From contig DAHXNO010000039.1 in NCBI GenBank assembly GCA_027365345.1, positions 1 through 56,595 of the forward strand: a DNA stretch of 56,595 nt, read 5' to 3'. The stretch's first letter is position 1. Each line of letters opens with the position of its first letter. This DNA is from Granulicella sp. GTDB taxonomy: Bacteria > Acidobacteriota > Terriglobia > Terriglobales > Acidobacteriaceae. Below the pieces are notes generated by a model. The model ran no database searches. It was given only the letters and a program-made list of their open reading frames with translations, and was not told the DNA's origin. Shown here in pieces: positions 34,881-43,682 of this stretch. The translations under genes and the position numbers were made by a program.

Positions 34881-36014
34881 TCAAAGACAGAAACAACGGA
34901 CAGAAACAACGCAAATAAGGAACCGGGGAAATGATCCCGCCCCGAAAGACAATGCCTGGCCGAGCGAACCTGCGACTCTCCGAAAATCGGACCGCAACCG
35001 CTGCAAACGCGCCTTCACCTCGGAATCGACCCCGTCCATCGACCCACGACCCAGCACCGTGGCAACATCGGAAGGCGGCAGCACAAGTTGCCAAAGCGGA
35101 CGACTCCAGGAATAACGTTGCCGCGGCAGATACACCATCACCTGGGATACGTCATACCGCCCCTCGTAATCCAGCAAAATGTAGCCCAGCATCTGCAGCG
35201 CGGCAGCACGAAGTTTAGCCGCGTCGAGGCTCGCTGTGCACTTGAACTCTATTAACGTCTTATCAACGATGATATCTGCGTCAGCCCCGCCAACGTCTCC
35301 GCCACCCGTGAATGTAGGGTTGAACGTTGGACCCGGTTTGAAAAGATGGGCCGCGTCTTTCTCGAACGCGACTGCAAGCTGCCCAACGTCCCGCACAACT
35401 TCTAATTGGACAGCAGCAAGCAGATCACCGGGCTTCCTGGTTTTTTTCAGAAGAACGTCAAATTCAGGAAACAGTCTCCGGGTTCGACGTATTTGTTCAA
35501 ACCACGCCATGACAACACAACTGGCATCCAAAGCAGCTTCGGCATTCTCGCTAAGACTTAGAGCGAGGGGATTAATCCGAGCAACCAAGTCATCGTGGAA
35601 CTTCAGAAATTCTTTGCCCGCCTTAGCAACTCTCCCAGCAAGCATGCCAACGCCGTGAGCAGCAACAGTATCGTAAGAGCGGTAAGAACCGAAGCAGTAC
35701 CGGAGTCGATAATCAACGGCAGTCCCGATTGTGCCTTGGTTGCTTTTTGGAGCCAGAGTTTGCAAACAGCAGGGCGGAAGATCACCAAAGCCCATTAACG
35801 ACGTCAGCTCCTTCGGTAAGGGAAGTCCCTTTCTCCGCCCCTGCAAGACCGGAAATGCATCTTCCAAAAACAACCGGATAGGACTGGATGGCGTATCGAG
35901 ATGACTTGTAAGCGAAATACTCACCCCCCCTGCGCCATCAGCGAGAATCCAGGCGATACGCGAACTTAACGTTAAGCCCTCACCGAGGCAAATCTCAAAT
36001 CCCGGAAAAGCCAT
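34881..36014 (-). CDS. PD-(D/E)XK nuclease-like protein of unknown function
   Basis: A 377-residue protein from the ATG at 36014 (MAFPGFEICLGEG); an earlier start would add 38 low-complexity residues. Residues 244-260 read GGADADIIVDKTLIEFKCT, giving D247 (or D251), E256 and K258 in the order of the PD-(D/E)XK nuclease core, followed by a helix with a Gln-Gly pair (ALQMLGYILLDYEGRY) as in restriction-enzyme-like folds. The N-terminal half has conserved-looking helices (NPLALSLSENAEAALDASC) and no known domain. Relatives that I recall occur as lone genes in variable regions; a role in DNA cleavage or defence is plausible but unproven. It is convergent with ribE. Confidence 0.65.
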   Translation of the reverse strand: MAFPGFEICLGEGLTLSSRIAWILADGAGGVSISLTSHLDTPSSPIRLFLEDAFPVLQGRRKGLPLPKELTSLMGFGDLPPCCLQTLAPKSNQGTIGTAVDYRLRYCFGSYRSYDTVAAHGVGMLAGRVAKAGKEFLKFHDDLVARINPLALSLSENAEAALDASCVVMAWFEQIRRTRRLFPEFDVLLKKTRKPGDLLAAVQLEVVRDVGQLAVAFEKDAAHLFKPGPTFNPTFTGGGDVGGADADIIVDKTLIEFKCTASLDAAKLRAAALQMLGYILLDYEGRYDVSQVMVYLPRQRYSWSRPLWQLVLPPSDVATVLGRGSMDGVDSEVKARLQRLRSDFRRVAGSLGQALSFGAGSFPRFLICVVSVRCFCL

Positions 36015-36520
36015 AGCAATTTTCTCGCGCCGGCCGCTAGGCCGGATGATGCTCCCGCTCAAACTCTGCACTTTCTCGCGGCGCAGAGAGAGACGGCTGA
36101 AAACTTGAGCCCATCGCACAGCAGGCAAGCAAAGGCAAGGTCCTCGGGACCGGCAAGAGCGTCAGCCCGCCATCTATCCGCCGGGCCGAACGCCCTCTCG
36201 CGCTGAACCCAACGTCAACGCACCGCTCTTCCTCCGTGCAGCCCATCCTATGTCGTGTGGCGAGTCCTTAAGGGCCGAGCTTCAAGCGGCCATTCAGTCG
36301 CCCGGGCCGCAGGCCCTTCTTTCCTGCCGCAGGTTCGGGGTCTCCTAAGGGTGATCTTCGCCCGCCTTGGGTGAAAGGCCGGAGCGCAGCCGCAGGCGGA
36401 GCGACCAAACTGCCTTCCATCCTTCTGCCCGGACTTCCCGCCGCCGGCCCTCGCAGTCCTCAACCACCCCCCCCATGCGCGTATGCTTGTGTCACCACAG
36501 CTACCGATCGAGGAGCACGA
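36015..36520. other. Divergent 500-base gap rich in inverted GC repeats
   Basis: Between the PD-(D/E)XK-like gene and the ruined phosphatase gene. The middle (36270-36410) has several short GC-rich inverted patches such as GGCCGCAGGCC and GGGCCGAGC, of a type common between acidobacterial genes. No gene was recognised. Confidence 0.35.
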
Positions 36521-37559
36521 ATGCTCTCGTTTCCCCACCCATCCCCTCGCCTCGCCTCCTGCGCTCTTCTGCTCCTCAGCCTCCTTGCCACGTCGCACGC
36601 GCGCGCCCAGCCCTCCGCTCCCGTCCAGGCCGTCATCGGCAACCCCACCGTCGAGCTCACCGGCCCCTGGCGCTTCCATCCCGGCGACAACCTCGCCTGG
36701 GCCAGCCCCGCCTTCAACGACGCCGCTTGGCCCGCTATGGACCTCACCCCGCCGCCCGGCTCCATCGATCCCACCCTCGGCTCCAGTGGCTTTGTCCCCG
36801 GCTGGACCGCCAAAGGCTACCCGCATCTCACCGGCTACGCCTGGTACCGCCTGCGCGTCGTCGTCGGCAGCGGCTCCGGCGCCCCGCTCCCGCCCCTCGC
36901 CATCCGCATGCCGGACGATGTGGACGACGCCTACTAGGTCTACGTGGACGGACACCTGATCGGGGAGCTCGGCCGCTTCACCTCCAGGGGCGTCTCCGTC
37001 ATCTCCTCCCAGCCGCGCGCCTTCCCTCTGCCCTCCAGCCTTCCCGCCGGCCCCATCACCATCGCCATCCGCATGTGGATGGACAGCCTCCACGCCCTTC
37101 TTATCGCAGGACGCCGGCGGCCTGCACGGACCTCCGCTTCTGGGCCAGGCCGCCTCCATCCACGCCATGCTCCAGCTCTCCTGGGACGACGTTGACCGCT
37201 CCGTGGCTTCTTACCCCCTCAGAATCCTGCTCCTCGGCGAGGTCGCTCTGCTCGGCCTGGTCCTCTTTGCGCTCGACCGCCGCGAGAAGCCCTACCTCTG
37301 GCTGGCCCTCGCCTGCACAGCCTACATGCTCCTTCTGCTGATCGTCATGGTCGGCAGTTACGTCACCTGGCTGTCATTTACCACGATCACTCTCGCCTAC
37401 GACGTCGTCCTCCCCCCTCTCCAATTCGGTCTGTGGGCCATCTTCTGGGCCTCCTGGTTTGGCCTGCCGCAGATCCGCCGCATCCACGCCATCGTTTGGA
37501 GCCAGGAGGACGACATCACCGTCCTCAGCGTCGTCCGCCTCGCCCACCAGCCCGCATAG
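36521..37559 (+). pseudogene. Ruined membrane sensor with remnant of a SpoIIE/PP2C phosphatase
   Basis: The gene starts well (GAGGAG before the ATG at 36521; signal peptide LLLLSLLATSHARA; a jelly-roll sensor beginning PWRFHPGDNLAWASPAF). At 36935-36937 a TAG interrupts DDVDDAY-VYVDGHLIGELG, where CAG (Gln) is expected. Near 37100 the frame shifts, then membrane helices continue (LRILLLGEVALLGLVLFAL and on). At about 37480 the protein jumps from the membrane part (WFGLPQIRR) straight to QEDDITVLSVVRL, which is the very end of a SpoIIE/PP2C phosphatase domain. So there is a nonsense mutation, a frameshift and a large internal deletion. Intact relatives in this group combine periplasmic sensor, membrane helices and phosphatase. 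Confidence 0.75.
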
Positions 37560-37580
37560 CCACGCCCCTTCACCCCTCCG

Positions 37581-37889
37581 TTACCCCAGCTCCTCCAGCA
37601 TCCCCTGCATCTCACCAGCCGCGTGGGCGTTCCCGGTACGCTCACAGGCCGCCAATCCTGCCTGCAGCCGTTCTCTCGCCTCCTCCAGCCGGCCCATCTG
37701 CACCAGCATCTGCGCTGACATCTGGAACGCAGGCACATAATCCGGGTTGTACTCGATGGTGACGTCATATTCTCGCAGCGCCTCATCCGTCTTTCCCTCC
37801 GCCGCATAGGCCATCGCCAGTCCATAGCGCGCAAACGCATCCTTGGGGTTTTGCTCTAGAATCCCACTCAACATCGCAACTCTGTCCAT
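37581..37889 (-). CDS. Small tetratricopeptide-repeat protein
   Basis: A 102-residue protein from the ATG at 37889. It consists of about two and a half TPR units (AFARYGLAMAYAAEGKTDEALREYD, then PAFQMSAQMLVQMGRLEEAR shown in part). TPRs mediate protein contacts; the partner is unknown. No signal peptide. It is divergent from the thioesterase gene with only 59 bases between starts, so they share a promoter region. Confidence 0.82.
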   Translation of the reverse strand: MDRVAMLSGILEQNPKDAFARYGLAMAYAAEGKTDEALREYDVTIEYNPDYVPAFQMSAQMLVQMGRLEEARERLQAGLAACERTGNAHAAGEMQGMLEELG

Positions 37890-37948
37890 GCAGGTAGAAT
37901 GCCCTACGCTCTTTCCAGATGCAAACAGGGAGCGATTACAATGGAGGA

Positions 37949-38470
37949 ATGTCCGACCGACCCCACGCAAGCCCCGTGAGCGCCTCTCAGGCCGAGCGCA
38001 GCGAGATCATCTTTCCCGCCGACGCCAACGCTCTCGGCAACCTCTTCGGTGGCCGACTCATGCAGTTCATCGACCTGGTCGCCGCCACCGCCTCCAGCCG
38101 CCACGCCCGGGCGTTCACCGTAACCGCCTCGATGGATCACGTCGACTTCGTCGCTCCCGTCCACGTTGGCGACCTGCTGATCCTCAAAGCCAGTGTCAAT
38201 CGCGCCTTCCGCACCTCCATGGAGGTCGGGGTCAAAGCCATGGTGGAAGATGTTCGCGCCCAGACCCTTCGCCACGTCTCCTCTGCCTACCTCACCTTCG
38301 TCGCCGTCGATCAGGCAGGAAACCACGTCGAAGTTCCTGAGGTCATCCCGGAGACGGACCACCAGATCCGCCGTTACGACTCCGCTCTCAGACGCCGGCA
38401 GATGCGCTCGGATGAGATGGCCCGCACCAGGGAACACCGCGCCACCATGCCACCTGGGTGGTCTCTCTGA
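37949..38470 (+). CDS. Acyl-CoA thioesterase (hotdog fold, YciA/BFIT type)
   Basis: A 173-residue protein hydrolysing acyl-CoA. The hotdog signature is ANALGNLFGGRLMQFIDLVA, with the catalytic Asp in the FID segment, followed by FTVTASMDHVDFVAPVHVGD and RTSMEVGVKAMVEDV. The ATG at 37949 is preceded by TGGAGGA; an upstream in-frame start is less likely. It precedes the Mrp gene by 86 bases on the same strand. Confidence 0.88.
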   Translation: MSDRPHASPVSASQAERSEIIFPADANALGNLFGGRLMQFIDLVAATASSRHARAFTVTASMDHVDFVAPVHVGDLLILKASVNRAFRTSMEVGVKAMVEDVRAQTLRHVSSAYLTFVAVDQAGNHVEVPEVIPETDHQIRRYDSALRRRQMRSDEMARTREHRATMPPGWSL

Positions 38471-38556
38471 ATTCAAAGCTCCATCGCAACTCCAGATCCA
38501 TCCCATCTCAAGATCCCCCTGTAAGACCACAAGCTGAACATCCTAAAGAGGTTCCT

Positions 38557-39390
38557 ATGTCCCATCCTCACGCACCTGAACCCCCAAGCCCGCAACGTCT
38601 CCCCGGCATCCAACACATCCTGGCCATTGGTTCCGGAAAAGGGGGCGTCGGCAAAACCACGGTCGCCGTCAACCTGGCCGTCGCTCTCAGCAAACTCGGC
38701 CACCGCGTCGGCCTCATCGACGCCGACATCTATGGGCCCAACGTACCCACCATGCTCGGCGCCACCCGCTCGCCCAGCATCATCGGCGATAATCTGATGG
38801 AGCCCATCCTCGCCCATGGCGTCCGCTTCATCTCCATCGGCCTCATCTCCCCCGGCGACAACCCCATCATCATGCGCGGGCCCAGACTGCACCAGATCCT
38901 CCGCCAATTTCTCCAGCAGGTAGCCTGGGGAGAGCTGGATTACCTGCTCATCGACCTTCCCCCGGGTACCGGCGACGTCGTCATCTCCCTCGTCCAGACC
39001 GTCCCGCTCAGCGGAGCTATCGTGGTCTCCACCGGCTCTGCCGTCGCGTTGGAGGATGCTCGCAAGGCTATCGCCATGTTCCTCCAAACCAACGTCGAGA
39101 TCATCGGCTTGGTCGAAAACATGTCCCAGATGACGCTTCCCGATGGCTCTATCATCGACGTCTTTGGCGCCGGAGCCACCGAACAGACCGCTCGCCAGCT
39201 CAAACTTCCCTTCCTCGGCTCGGTCGACCTCGATCCTCAGATCCGTACCAGCGGTGATAGTGGCCTTCCGGCTGCCCTTGGTGGCGCCGCCACCGCGCGC
39301 GGACAAGAGTTTCTGACCATTGCGGAAAAAATCATCGCCCGCACTCAGGAGCTGGCCGCAAAAAATGGCGTGGTCATGGAAATCTCTTAA
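38557..39390 (+). CDS. mrp: Mrp/NBP35-type P-loop ATPase lacking all cysteines
   Basis: A 277-residue ATPase of the iron-sulfur carrier family. The deviant Walker A motif GSGKGGVGKTTVAVNLA, DADIYGPNVPTMLG and the LLIDLPPGTGD switch are clear. The N-terminal MIP18/DUF59 domain found in many Mrp proteins is absent. More striking, the C-terminal segment that normally holds the CxxC cluster ligands (ENMSxFxCPxC) reads ENMSQMTLPDGSIIDVFGAG, and the whole protein contains no Cys. It therefore cannot bind a bridging 4Fe-4S cluster in the known way. It could be a MinD-like or otherwise repurposed paralogue. The ATG at 38557 has AAAGAGG upstream. Confidence 0.88.
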   Translation: MSHPHAPEPPSPQRLPGIQHILAIGSGKGGVGKTTVAVNLAVALSKLGHRVGLIDADIYGPNVPTMLGATRSPSIIGDNLMEPILAHGVRFISIGLISPGDNPIIMRGPRLHQILRQFLQQVAWGELDYLLIDLPPGTGDVVISLVQTVPLSGAIVVSTGSAVALEDARKAIAMFLQTNVEIIGLVENMSQMTLPDGSIIDVFGAGATEQTARQLKLPFLGSVDLDPQIRTSGDSGLPAALGGAATARGQEFLTIAEKIIARTQELAAKNGVVMEIS

Positions 39391-39402
39391 TCGCCTTTCA
39401 GC

Positions 39403-39457
39403 CATCTCCTTACCGTCTGGTAGTCATCTCCTGGCTGTCTCGTCTGGTTGCCATCTC
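39403..39457. repeat. Short direct repeats upstream of hrcA
   Basis: GTCTGGTAGTCATCTC at 39415-39430 recurs as GTCTGGTTGCCATCTC at 39442-39457, and a partial copy GCCATCTC is at 39401-39408. The array ends about 80 bases before the hrcA start. No CIRCE element (TTAGCACTC and its complement) is visible here, so these repeats are the only candidate regulatory structure noted. Confidence 0.4.
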
Positions 39458-39540
39458 TTCGCCGGCTTCCGCCTCCCTCCTGTTACCCCATTGCGACCTT
39501 TCTTGCTTGCAGTGGGTCTAATCTATAGAAGACAAACCCG

Positions 39541-40653
39541 ATGACCAGGCCGATCACCAACCGTCAGCGCGAGATCCTTACCGCTATCGTCGAGAGTTAC
39601 ATCTCCACTGGCGAGCCGGTCAGCTCCGGTATGCTCGCGCAATCGGCCTTCGCCAACCTCTTCAGCTCGGCTACCATCCGCCATGAGATGTCCGAGTTGG
39701 CCGATGCCGGCCTCCTCGAACAACCCCATACCTCTGCCGGACGCATTCCCTCCGCAGAGGCCTTTCGCCTCTATGTCGCTCAACTCACAGAGGCTCAATC
39801 GCTTCCCGGAACCATGCGCACCGATCTTCAGACCCACCGCGAGGCCCTGCAGGCAAGAATTGACACCAGTTTCGCGGGCGTCGCCGGAACCTCCGCCCTC
39901 CTGGAGCGCACCTCACACGTCCTCGCCTCGCTCTCCTGCGGCGTCGGACTCGCCATCGGTGCCGCAGCGTCCTCTGACGTCTTGGAGCACATCCACTTCA
40001 GCCGCTTGGCTCCACGCCGCATCCTCGCCGTTCTGGTCACCCGTAGCGGCATGGTGCGCGATCGCGTCCTCGCGCTCGACCCCGAAACCTCACAGGATCT
40101 GTCCCCGCTCCAGCTTGAAGCAGCGGCCAATTACCTCAATACCCACTTCCGCGGCTGGAGCATCAGCCGTGTCCGCAGCGAACTGGCGCGCCGCATCGAT
40201 CTCGACCGCGCCGCCTGCCGCCAGCTATCCGATGCCCACACCGCCATCGACGCAAACCGTCTCTGGTCCTGCACCCTGCCGCCCGACTCTGTTCAGCAAC
40301 CCTCTGTCTACATCGACGGCGTCGTCAATCTACTCGATCTTCCTGCCGGCCTTGATCGACTCCGCTCCATGCTCTCCGCTCTGGAAGAGAAACAGCGTCT
40401 CGTCGATCTGCTCAACGCCTACATCGATACCAGCGAACACTCGATCCGCGTTGTCTTCAATCTCGAACAGCAGCATCCCGGCATGGCGGGACTCGTTCTC
40501 ATCGCCGCCCCGGCGCAGATCTCCGGCGACAGCGCCGTCGCCATCCTCGGACCCAAACGCATGGACTATGAGAGCGCCATCAACGCCGTGGGCTACGTCG
40601 CCCAACTCTTACAGCGTATCGATACCGGGCAATCCACTCCGCCGTCTCCCTAA
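39541..40653 (+). CDS. hrcA: Heat-inducible transcription repressor HrcA
   Basis: A 370-residue repressor of heat-shock genes. The N-terminal winged helix reads NRQREILTAIVESYISTGEP and FSSATIRHEMSELADAGLLEQP followed by HTSAGRIPS, all typical HrcA. The C-terminal GAF-like region ends with VAILGPKRMDYESAINAVGYV. In other bacteria HrcA binds CIRCE and is stabilised by GroEL. It heads hrcA-grpE-dnaJ. Confidence 0.95.
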   Translation: MTRPITNRQREILTAIVESYISTGEPVSSGMLAQSAFANLFSSATIRHEMSELADAGLLEQPHTSAGRIPSAEAFRLYVAQLTEAQSLPGTMRTDLQTHREALQARIDTSFAGVAGTSALLERTSHVLASLSCGVGLAIGAAASSDVLEHIHFSRLAPRRILAVLVTRSGMVRDRVLALDPETSQDLSPLQLEAAANYLNTHFRGWSISRVRSELARRIDLDRAACRQLSDAHTAIDANRLWSCTLPPDSVQQPSVYIDGVVNLLDLPAGLDRLRSMLSALEEKQRLVDLLNAYIDTSEHSIRVVFNLEQQHPGMAGLVLIAAPAQISGDSAVAILGPKRMDYESAINAVGYVAQLLQRIDTGQSTPPSP

Positions 40654-40745
40654 CCCGTGGAGACCGACAGGAAGAATCTATGAGTACCGTCAGAGATCGC
40701 TTGAAACGTTGGCCGCGAACCCCCTCCAGCAAAAAGGAAGAGAAG

Positions 40746-41312
40746 ATGAATACCGAACAGATGGAATCAACCGAAGCCAACCAGCCCGAAACTGAAACTT
40801 CCGGAATCCCCGCAGATCCCTTGCAGCTCCCCAGCGAACTCGAGCAGCTTCGCACCGAGCGGGATCAGTTGACCCAGATGCTCGCCCAGTCGCAAGACCG
40901 CCTCGCCCGCCTCCAGGCCGAGTTCGACAACACTCGCAAACGGGAGGCCAGGGAACGTCAGGACATCCGCGACTTCGCCATCCAGTCCGCCATCGAACCT
41001 TTCCTCGGCGTCCTGGATAACTTTGCCCTGGCCTTAGCCTCGGACGGCGACATCGCCCAGCTTCGCACTGGCGTCCAACTCATCGTCAAACAGATGGAAG
41101 ACGCCCTTCGCAGCCTCAACGTCCAGCCGGTCGATGCCGTCGGAGCGCAGTTCGATCCCAGAATCCACGAGGCCCTGGGCAGCATCGAAACGGCGGAGCA
41201 CCCGGACCACCAGGTTCTCGAAGAGATTCGCCGCGGCTACAAACTTCGCGACAAGCTCTTGCGCCCGGCACTGGTCAAGATTGCCACCAACTCCCTCCAA
41301 AGGAGCGAGTGA
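40746..41312 (+). CDS. grpE: Nucleotide exchange factor GrpE
   Basis: A 188-residue co-chaperone that releases ADP from DnaK. The long N-terminal coiled coil (SELEQLRTERDQLTQMLAQ onward) is followed by the beta-domain with VDAVGAQFDPRIHEAL and RRGYKLRDKLLRPALV, the GrpE signature. The ATG at 40746 has AAAGGAAGAG just upstream; another in-frame ATG at 40680, 26 bases after hrcA and with CAGGAAGAA upstream, would add 22 residues, and I cannot exclude it. Same strand as hrcA. Confidence 0.9.
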   Translation: MNTEQMESTEANQPETETSGIPADPLQLPSELEQLRTERDQLTQMLAQSQDRLARLQAEFDNTRKREARERQDIRDFAIQSAIEPFLGVLDNFALALASDGDIAQLRTGVQLIVKQMEDALRSLNVQPVDAVGAQFDPRIHEALGSIETAEHPDHQVLEEIRRGYKLRDKLLRPALVKIATNSLQRSE

Positions 41313-41603
41313 TGCCAACATCGCCAACACAGACAACCTCTTTCCCGCTGTGCCTTATCCAGCTTGGAGGCTTCTTGGGCAGCCACCTGCCTAAACACCA
41401 CTCCCGCGACGGCCAGCATCGCCTCCAGGACGCCCCGTATCACCCTAGGAAACAAGTTAAAGCATTTATTTTCAGCGATATGAAAGGAGCAGCCCCACGA
41501 TCGATGGAGACGCTGCTCACCCGGTAAGACCCGCTGGAAAGTCCCACCTTTCAACTCCCCAGACTTCACCATCGTCCCAACAAAGAGGCTTCAGGATTCA
41601 AGA

Positions 41604-42734
41604 ATGGCAACCCAAACGATGAAGACCGACTACTACGAGATCCTGGCTGTCGAACGCACCGCCTCCGACGCCGAGATCAAGAGCGCCTACCGCAAGCTCG
41701 CCATGCAGCATCATCCCGACCGCAACCCCAATAACCCCGAGGCGGAGGAGAAGTTCAAGCAGTGCAGCGAGGCCTATCAGGTTCTCTCCGATCCGGAGAA
41801 GCGTGCGGCCTACGATCGCTTCGGACACGCTGGCGTCAGCGGAACCGGTGGATTCCCCGGCGGCAATCCATTCCAGGGCGGAGACCTCAACGATATCTTT
41901 GGCGACCTCTTCGGCGAGATGTTTAACATGGGCGGCACAGGACGCCGTGCCACCCGCCAACAACGCGGCCGCGACCTGAAGTTCGACATGAAGATCGAGT
42001 TTGAAGAGGCTGTCTTTGGCGTCGAACGCGAGATCACCATCCGCCGCGCGGAAGCCTGCGAAGACTGTCGCGGTACCGGCTCAGCCAAAGGCAAACCACC
42101 TGAGACCTGTCAGCAGTGCGGAGGCCGCGGCCAGATCCGTTCCCAACAGGGCTTCTTTGCCGTCGCCCGAACTTGCCCTGTCTGCGGTGGAACAGGTTCG
42201 GTCATCCGCACACCCTGCCCTACCTGCAAAGGCGACTCTCGTATCACCAGCGATCACAAGATCCTTGTCAAAGTTCCCGCAGGGGTTGAGAGTGGCACCC
42301 GCATCCGTTACTCTGGTGAAGGAGAGGCTGGTCGCTTCTCTGGCCCCAACGGCGATTTCTATGTCGTGCTCGAAGTCAAGCCCCACAAGTTCTTCGAGCG
42401 CGACGTTGATAACCTTCACTGCGTCATGCCCATAAGCTTCCCTCAGGCCGCTCTCGGCGCCGAACTCAAACTCGAGACTCTTGACGGGATCGAAACCATC
42501 AAGGTTCCCGAAGGCGCACAGAGCGGTCATGAGGTCAGGCTGCGGGGCAAGGGCGTTCCTCACCTCAACGGTCATGGTAAAGGCGATCTCATTGTCGAAC
42601 TTCGCGTGCAGACTCCCTCCCGGCTGAGCAGGCAACAAAGAGAGCTTCTCCAGAAATTCGCCGAAACCATCAGTGTGGAGAACACGCCCACATCACGGAG
42701 TCTCTTCAGCAAAGTGATAGAAATCTTCCGTTAG
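41604..42734 (+). CDS. dnaJ: Chaperone protein DnaJ
   Basis: A 376-residue Hsp40 that delivers substrates to DnaK and stimulates its ATPase. The J domain carries the HPD motif ([11 protein letters not shown]), a Gly/Phe linker follows ([20 protein letters not shown]), then four zinc-finger repeats ([32 protein letters not shown]) and the C-terminal substrate domain. It lies 291 bases after grpE; the gap holds a weak open frame only. dnaK is not in the window, so the chaperone trio is split. Confidence 0.95.
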   Translation: MATQTMKTDYYEILAVERTASDAEIKSAYRKLAMQHHPDRNPNNPEAEEKFKQCSEAYQVLSDPEKRAAYDRFGHAGVSGTGGFPGGNPFQGGDLNDIFGDLFGEMFNMGGTGRRATRQQRGRDLKFDMKIEFEEAVFGVEREITIRRAEACEDCRGTGSAKGKPPETCQQCGGRGQIRSQQGFFAVARTCPVCGGTGSVIRTPCPTCKGDSRITSDHKILVKVPAGVESGTRIRYSGEGEAGRFSGPNGDFYVVLEVKPHKFFERDVDNLHCVMPISFPQAALGAELKLETLDGIETIKVPEGAQSGHEVRLRGKGVPHLNGHGKGDLIVELRVQTPSRLSRQQRELLQKFAETISVENTPTSRSLFSKVIEIFR

Positions 42735-42999
42735 GCAGTGTGCATAAATAAATACTACACATGAGCATTGCGGTGTGATAGCCGAACTTTCGCAATAAGC
42801 TTTGAAGAAAAGAGCTAACCCTTTTCATTTGAGTAGAGGGACTCAAAAAGGTCGGCACTACAGTGGAGCAGATTTCTGGCAGCCGCGAGGGGGACTGCAG
42901 CCGGATGCGCGGCGGCGGCTGGGGAGGCAGTTGAAGAGTGAGCTTTCGGTAAGCCTGCGTAACTGAGGCTGCGACCACTTTTTCTTAGGTGGAAAGGCG

Positions 43000-43320
43000 A
43001 GGGTGCGGCGCACGGAAACGTCGTTTGCCGCGTGCTTGGATGCCATGCTTCTGCATCAGCCGCTGCACCCTCTGCTTGCCCACCCGAACGCCCTGAGCCC
43101 GCAGTTGCCGCCAGATACGCGGCCATCCATACGCCCCCGCGACTCTCTGCATAGACGGCGCTGATGTGGACCAACAGCGCTGCGTCGCTGAGGTGTCGGC
43201 GTTCAGCCCTATGCAAGCGCCGCGCTAGATGTTCCTGATAGCCAGAGACGCTCACCAGCAGCACCCGGCACTGCACACGGATCGGCCAGACCAGCTTGTT
43301 GCGTTGGATAAAGGCCTACT
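43000..43320 (-). pseudogene. IS3 orfB (transposase) fragment
   Basis: The minus-strand translation gives VSGYQEHLARRLHRAERRHL and SDAALLVHISAVYAESRG, the N-terminal helix-turn-helix part of IS3 orfB. After that the expected GWPRIWRQLRAQG appears only in a different frame, then KHGIQARGKRR, so at least one frameshift is present, and nothing of the rve/DDE domain follows. The start is also displaced relative to orfA. Confidence 0.7.
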
Positions 43321-43623
43321 TCATCGCTGGCCCTTCGCGAAGAACGCCGTCGCTTTTCCCAGAATGTCGCGCTCCATGGTGACTCGCGCCAACTCCGCAC
43401 CCAGACGGCTGTTCTCCATCTGCTCAGCACTCACCACTGGCTTGCTCGTGGCGCCCTTCAACGTTCCTGCCCGATGCTCCCTGACCCAGTTTCCCAAGGT
43501 CTGCTCCACCAATCCCAGGCTGCGTGCCGCTGCCGCCATGCTCTGGCCCGACTCTACAAGCCGGGCTGCCTCCTGCTTGAACTCCAGCGTATATCGTCCC
43601 CGCTTCGACTTCGTCATCGTCAT
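43321..43623 (-). CDS. IS3-family transposase OrfA
   Basis: A 100-residue DNA-binding subunit. The helix-turn-helix segment is RYTLEFKQEAARLVESGQSM then AAAARSLGLVEQTLGNWVRE, followed by a leucine-zipper-like coiled coil (ENSRLGAELARVTMERDIL) and the GKATAFFAKGQ ending typical of IS3 OrfA. The frame is intact, but without orfB it cannot transpose. Confidence 0.88.
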   Translation of the reverse strand: MTMTKSKRGRYTLEFKQEAARLVESGQSMAAAARSLGLVEQTLGNWVREHRAGTLKGATSKPVVSAEQMENSRLGAELARVTMERDILGKATAFFAKGQR

Positions 43624-43682
43624 CGTCGCTCCCTTTTCGCATTAGAACAGCTCGCTATGGGATACGTTTTTCGCGGGCAAGG

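Larger units (their letters stand above)
42815..43660 (-). mobile_element. Truncated IS3-family insertion element
   Basis: Between dnaJ and atpC. orfA is whole (43321-43623), orfB is a frameshifted stub (about 43000-43320) that lacks the DDE catalytic domain. The right end is probably near 43660, just short of atpC; the left end cannot be fixed because the remaining sequence down to about 42800 no longer resembles the element. It is non-autonomous. Confidence 0.7.

Noticed and set aside
41313-41603. A small frame between grpE and dnaJ, starting at the grpE stop.
   Set aside because: Sequence is not protein-like and has no family; it was left as spacer despite the TGATG overlap with grpE.
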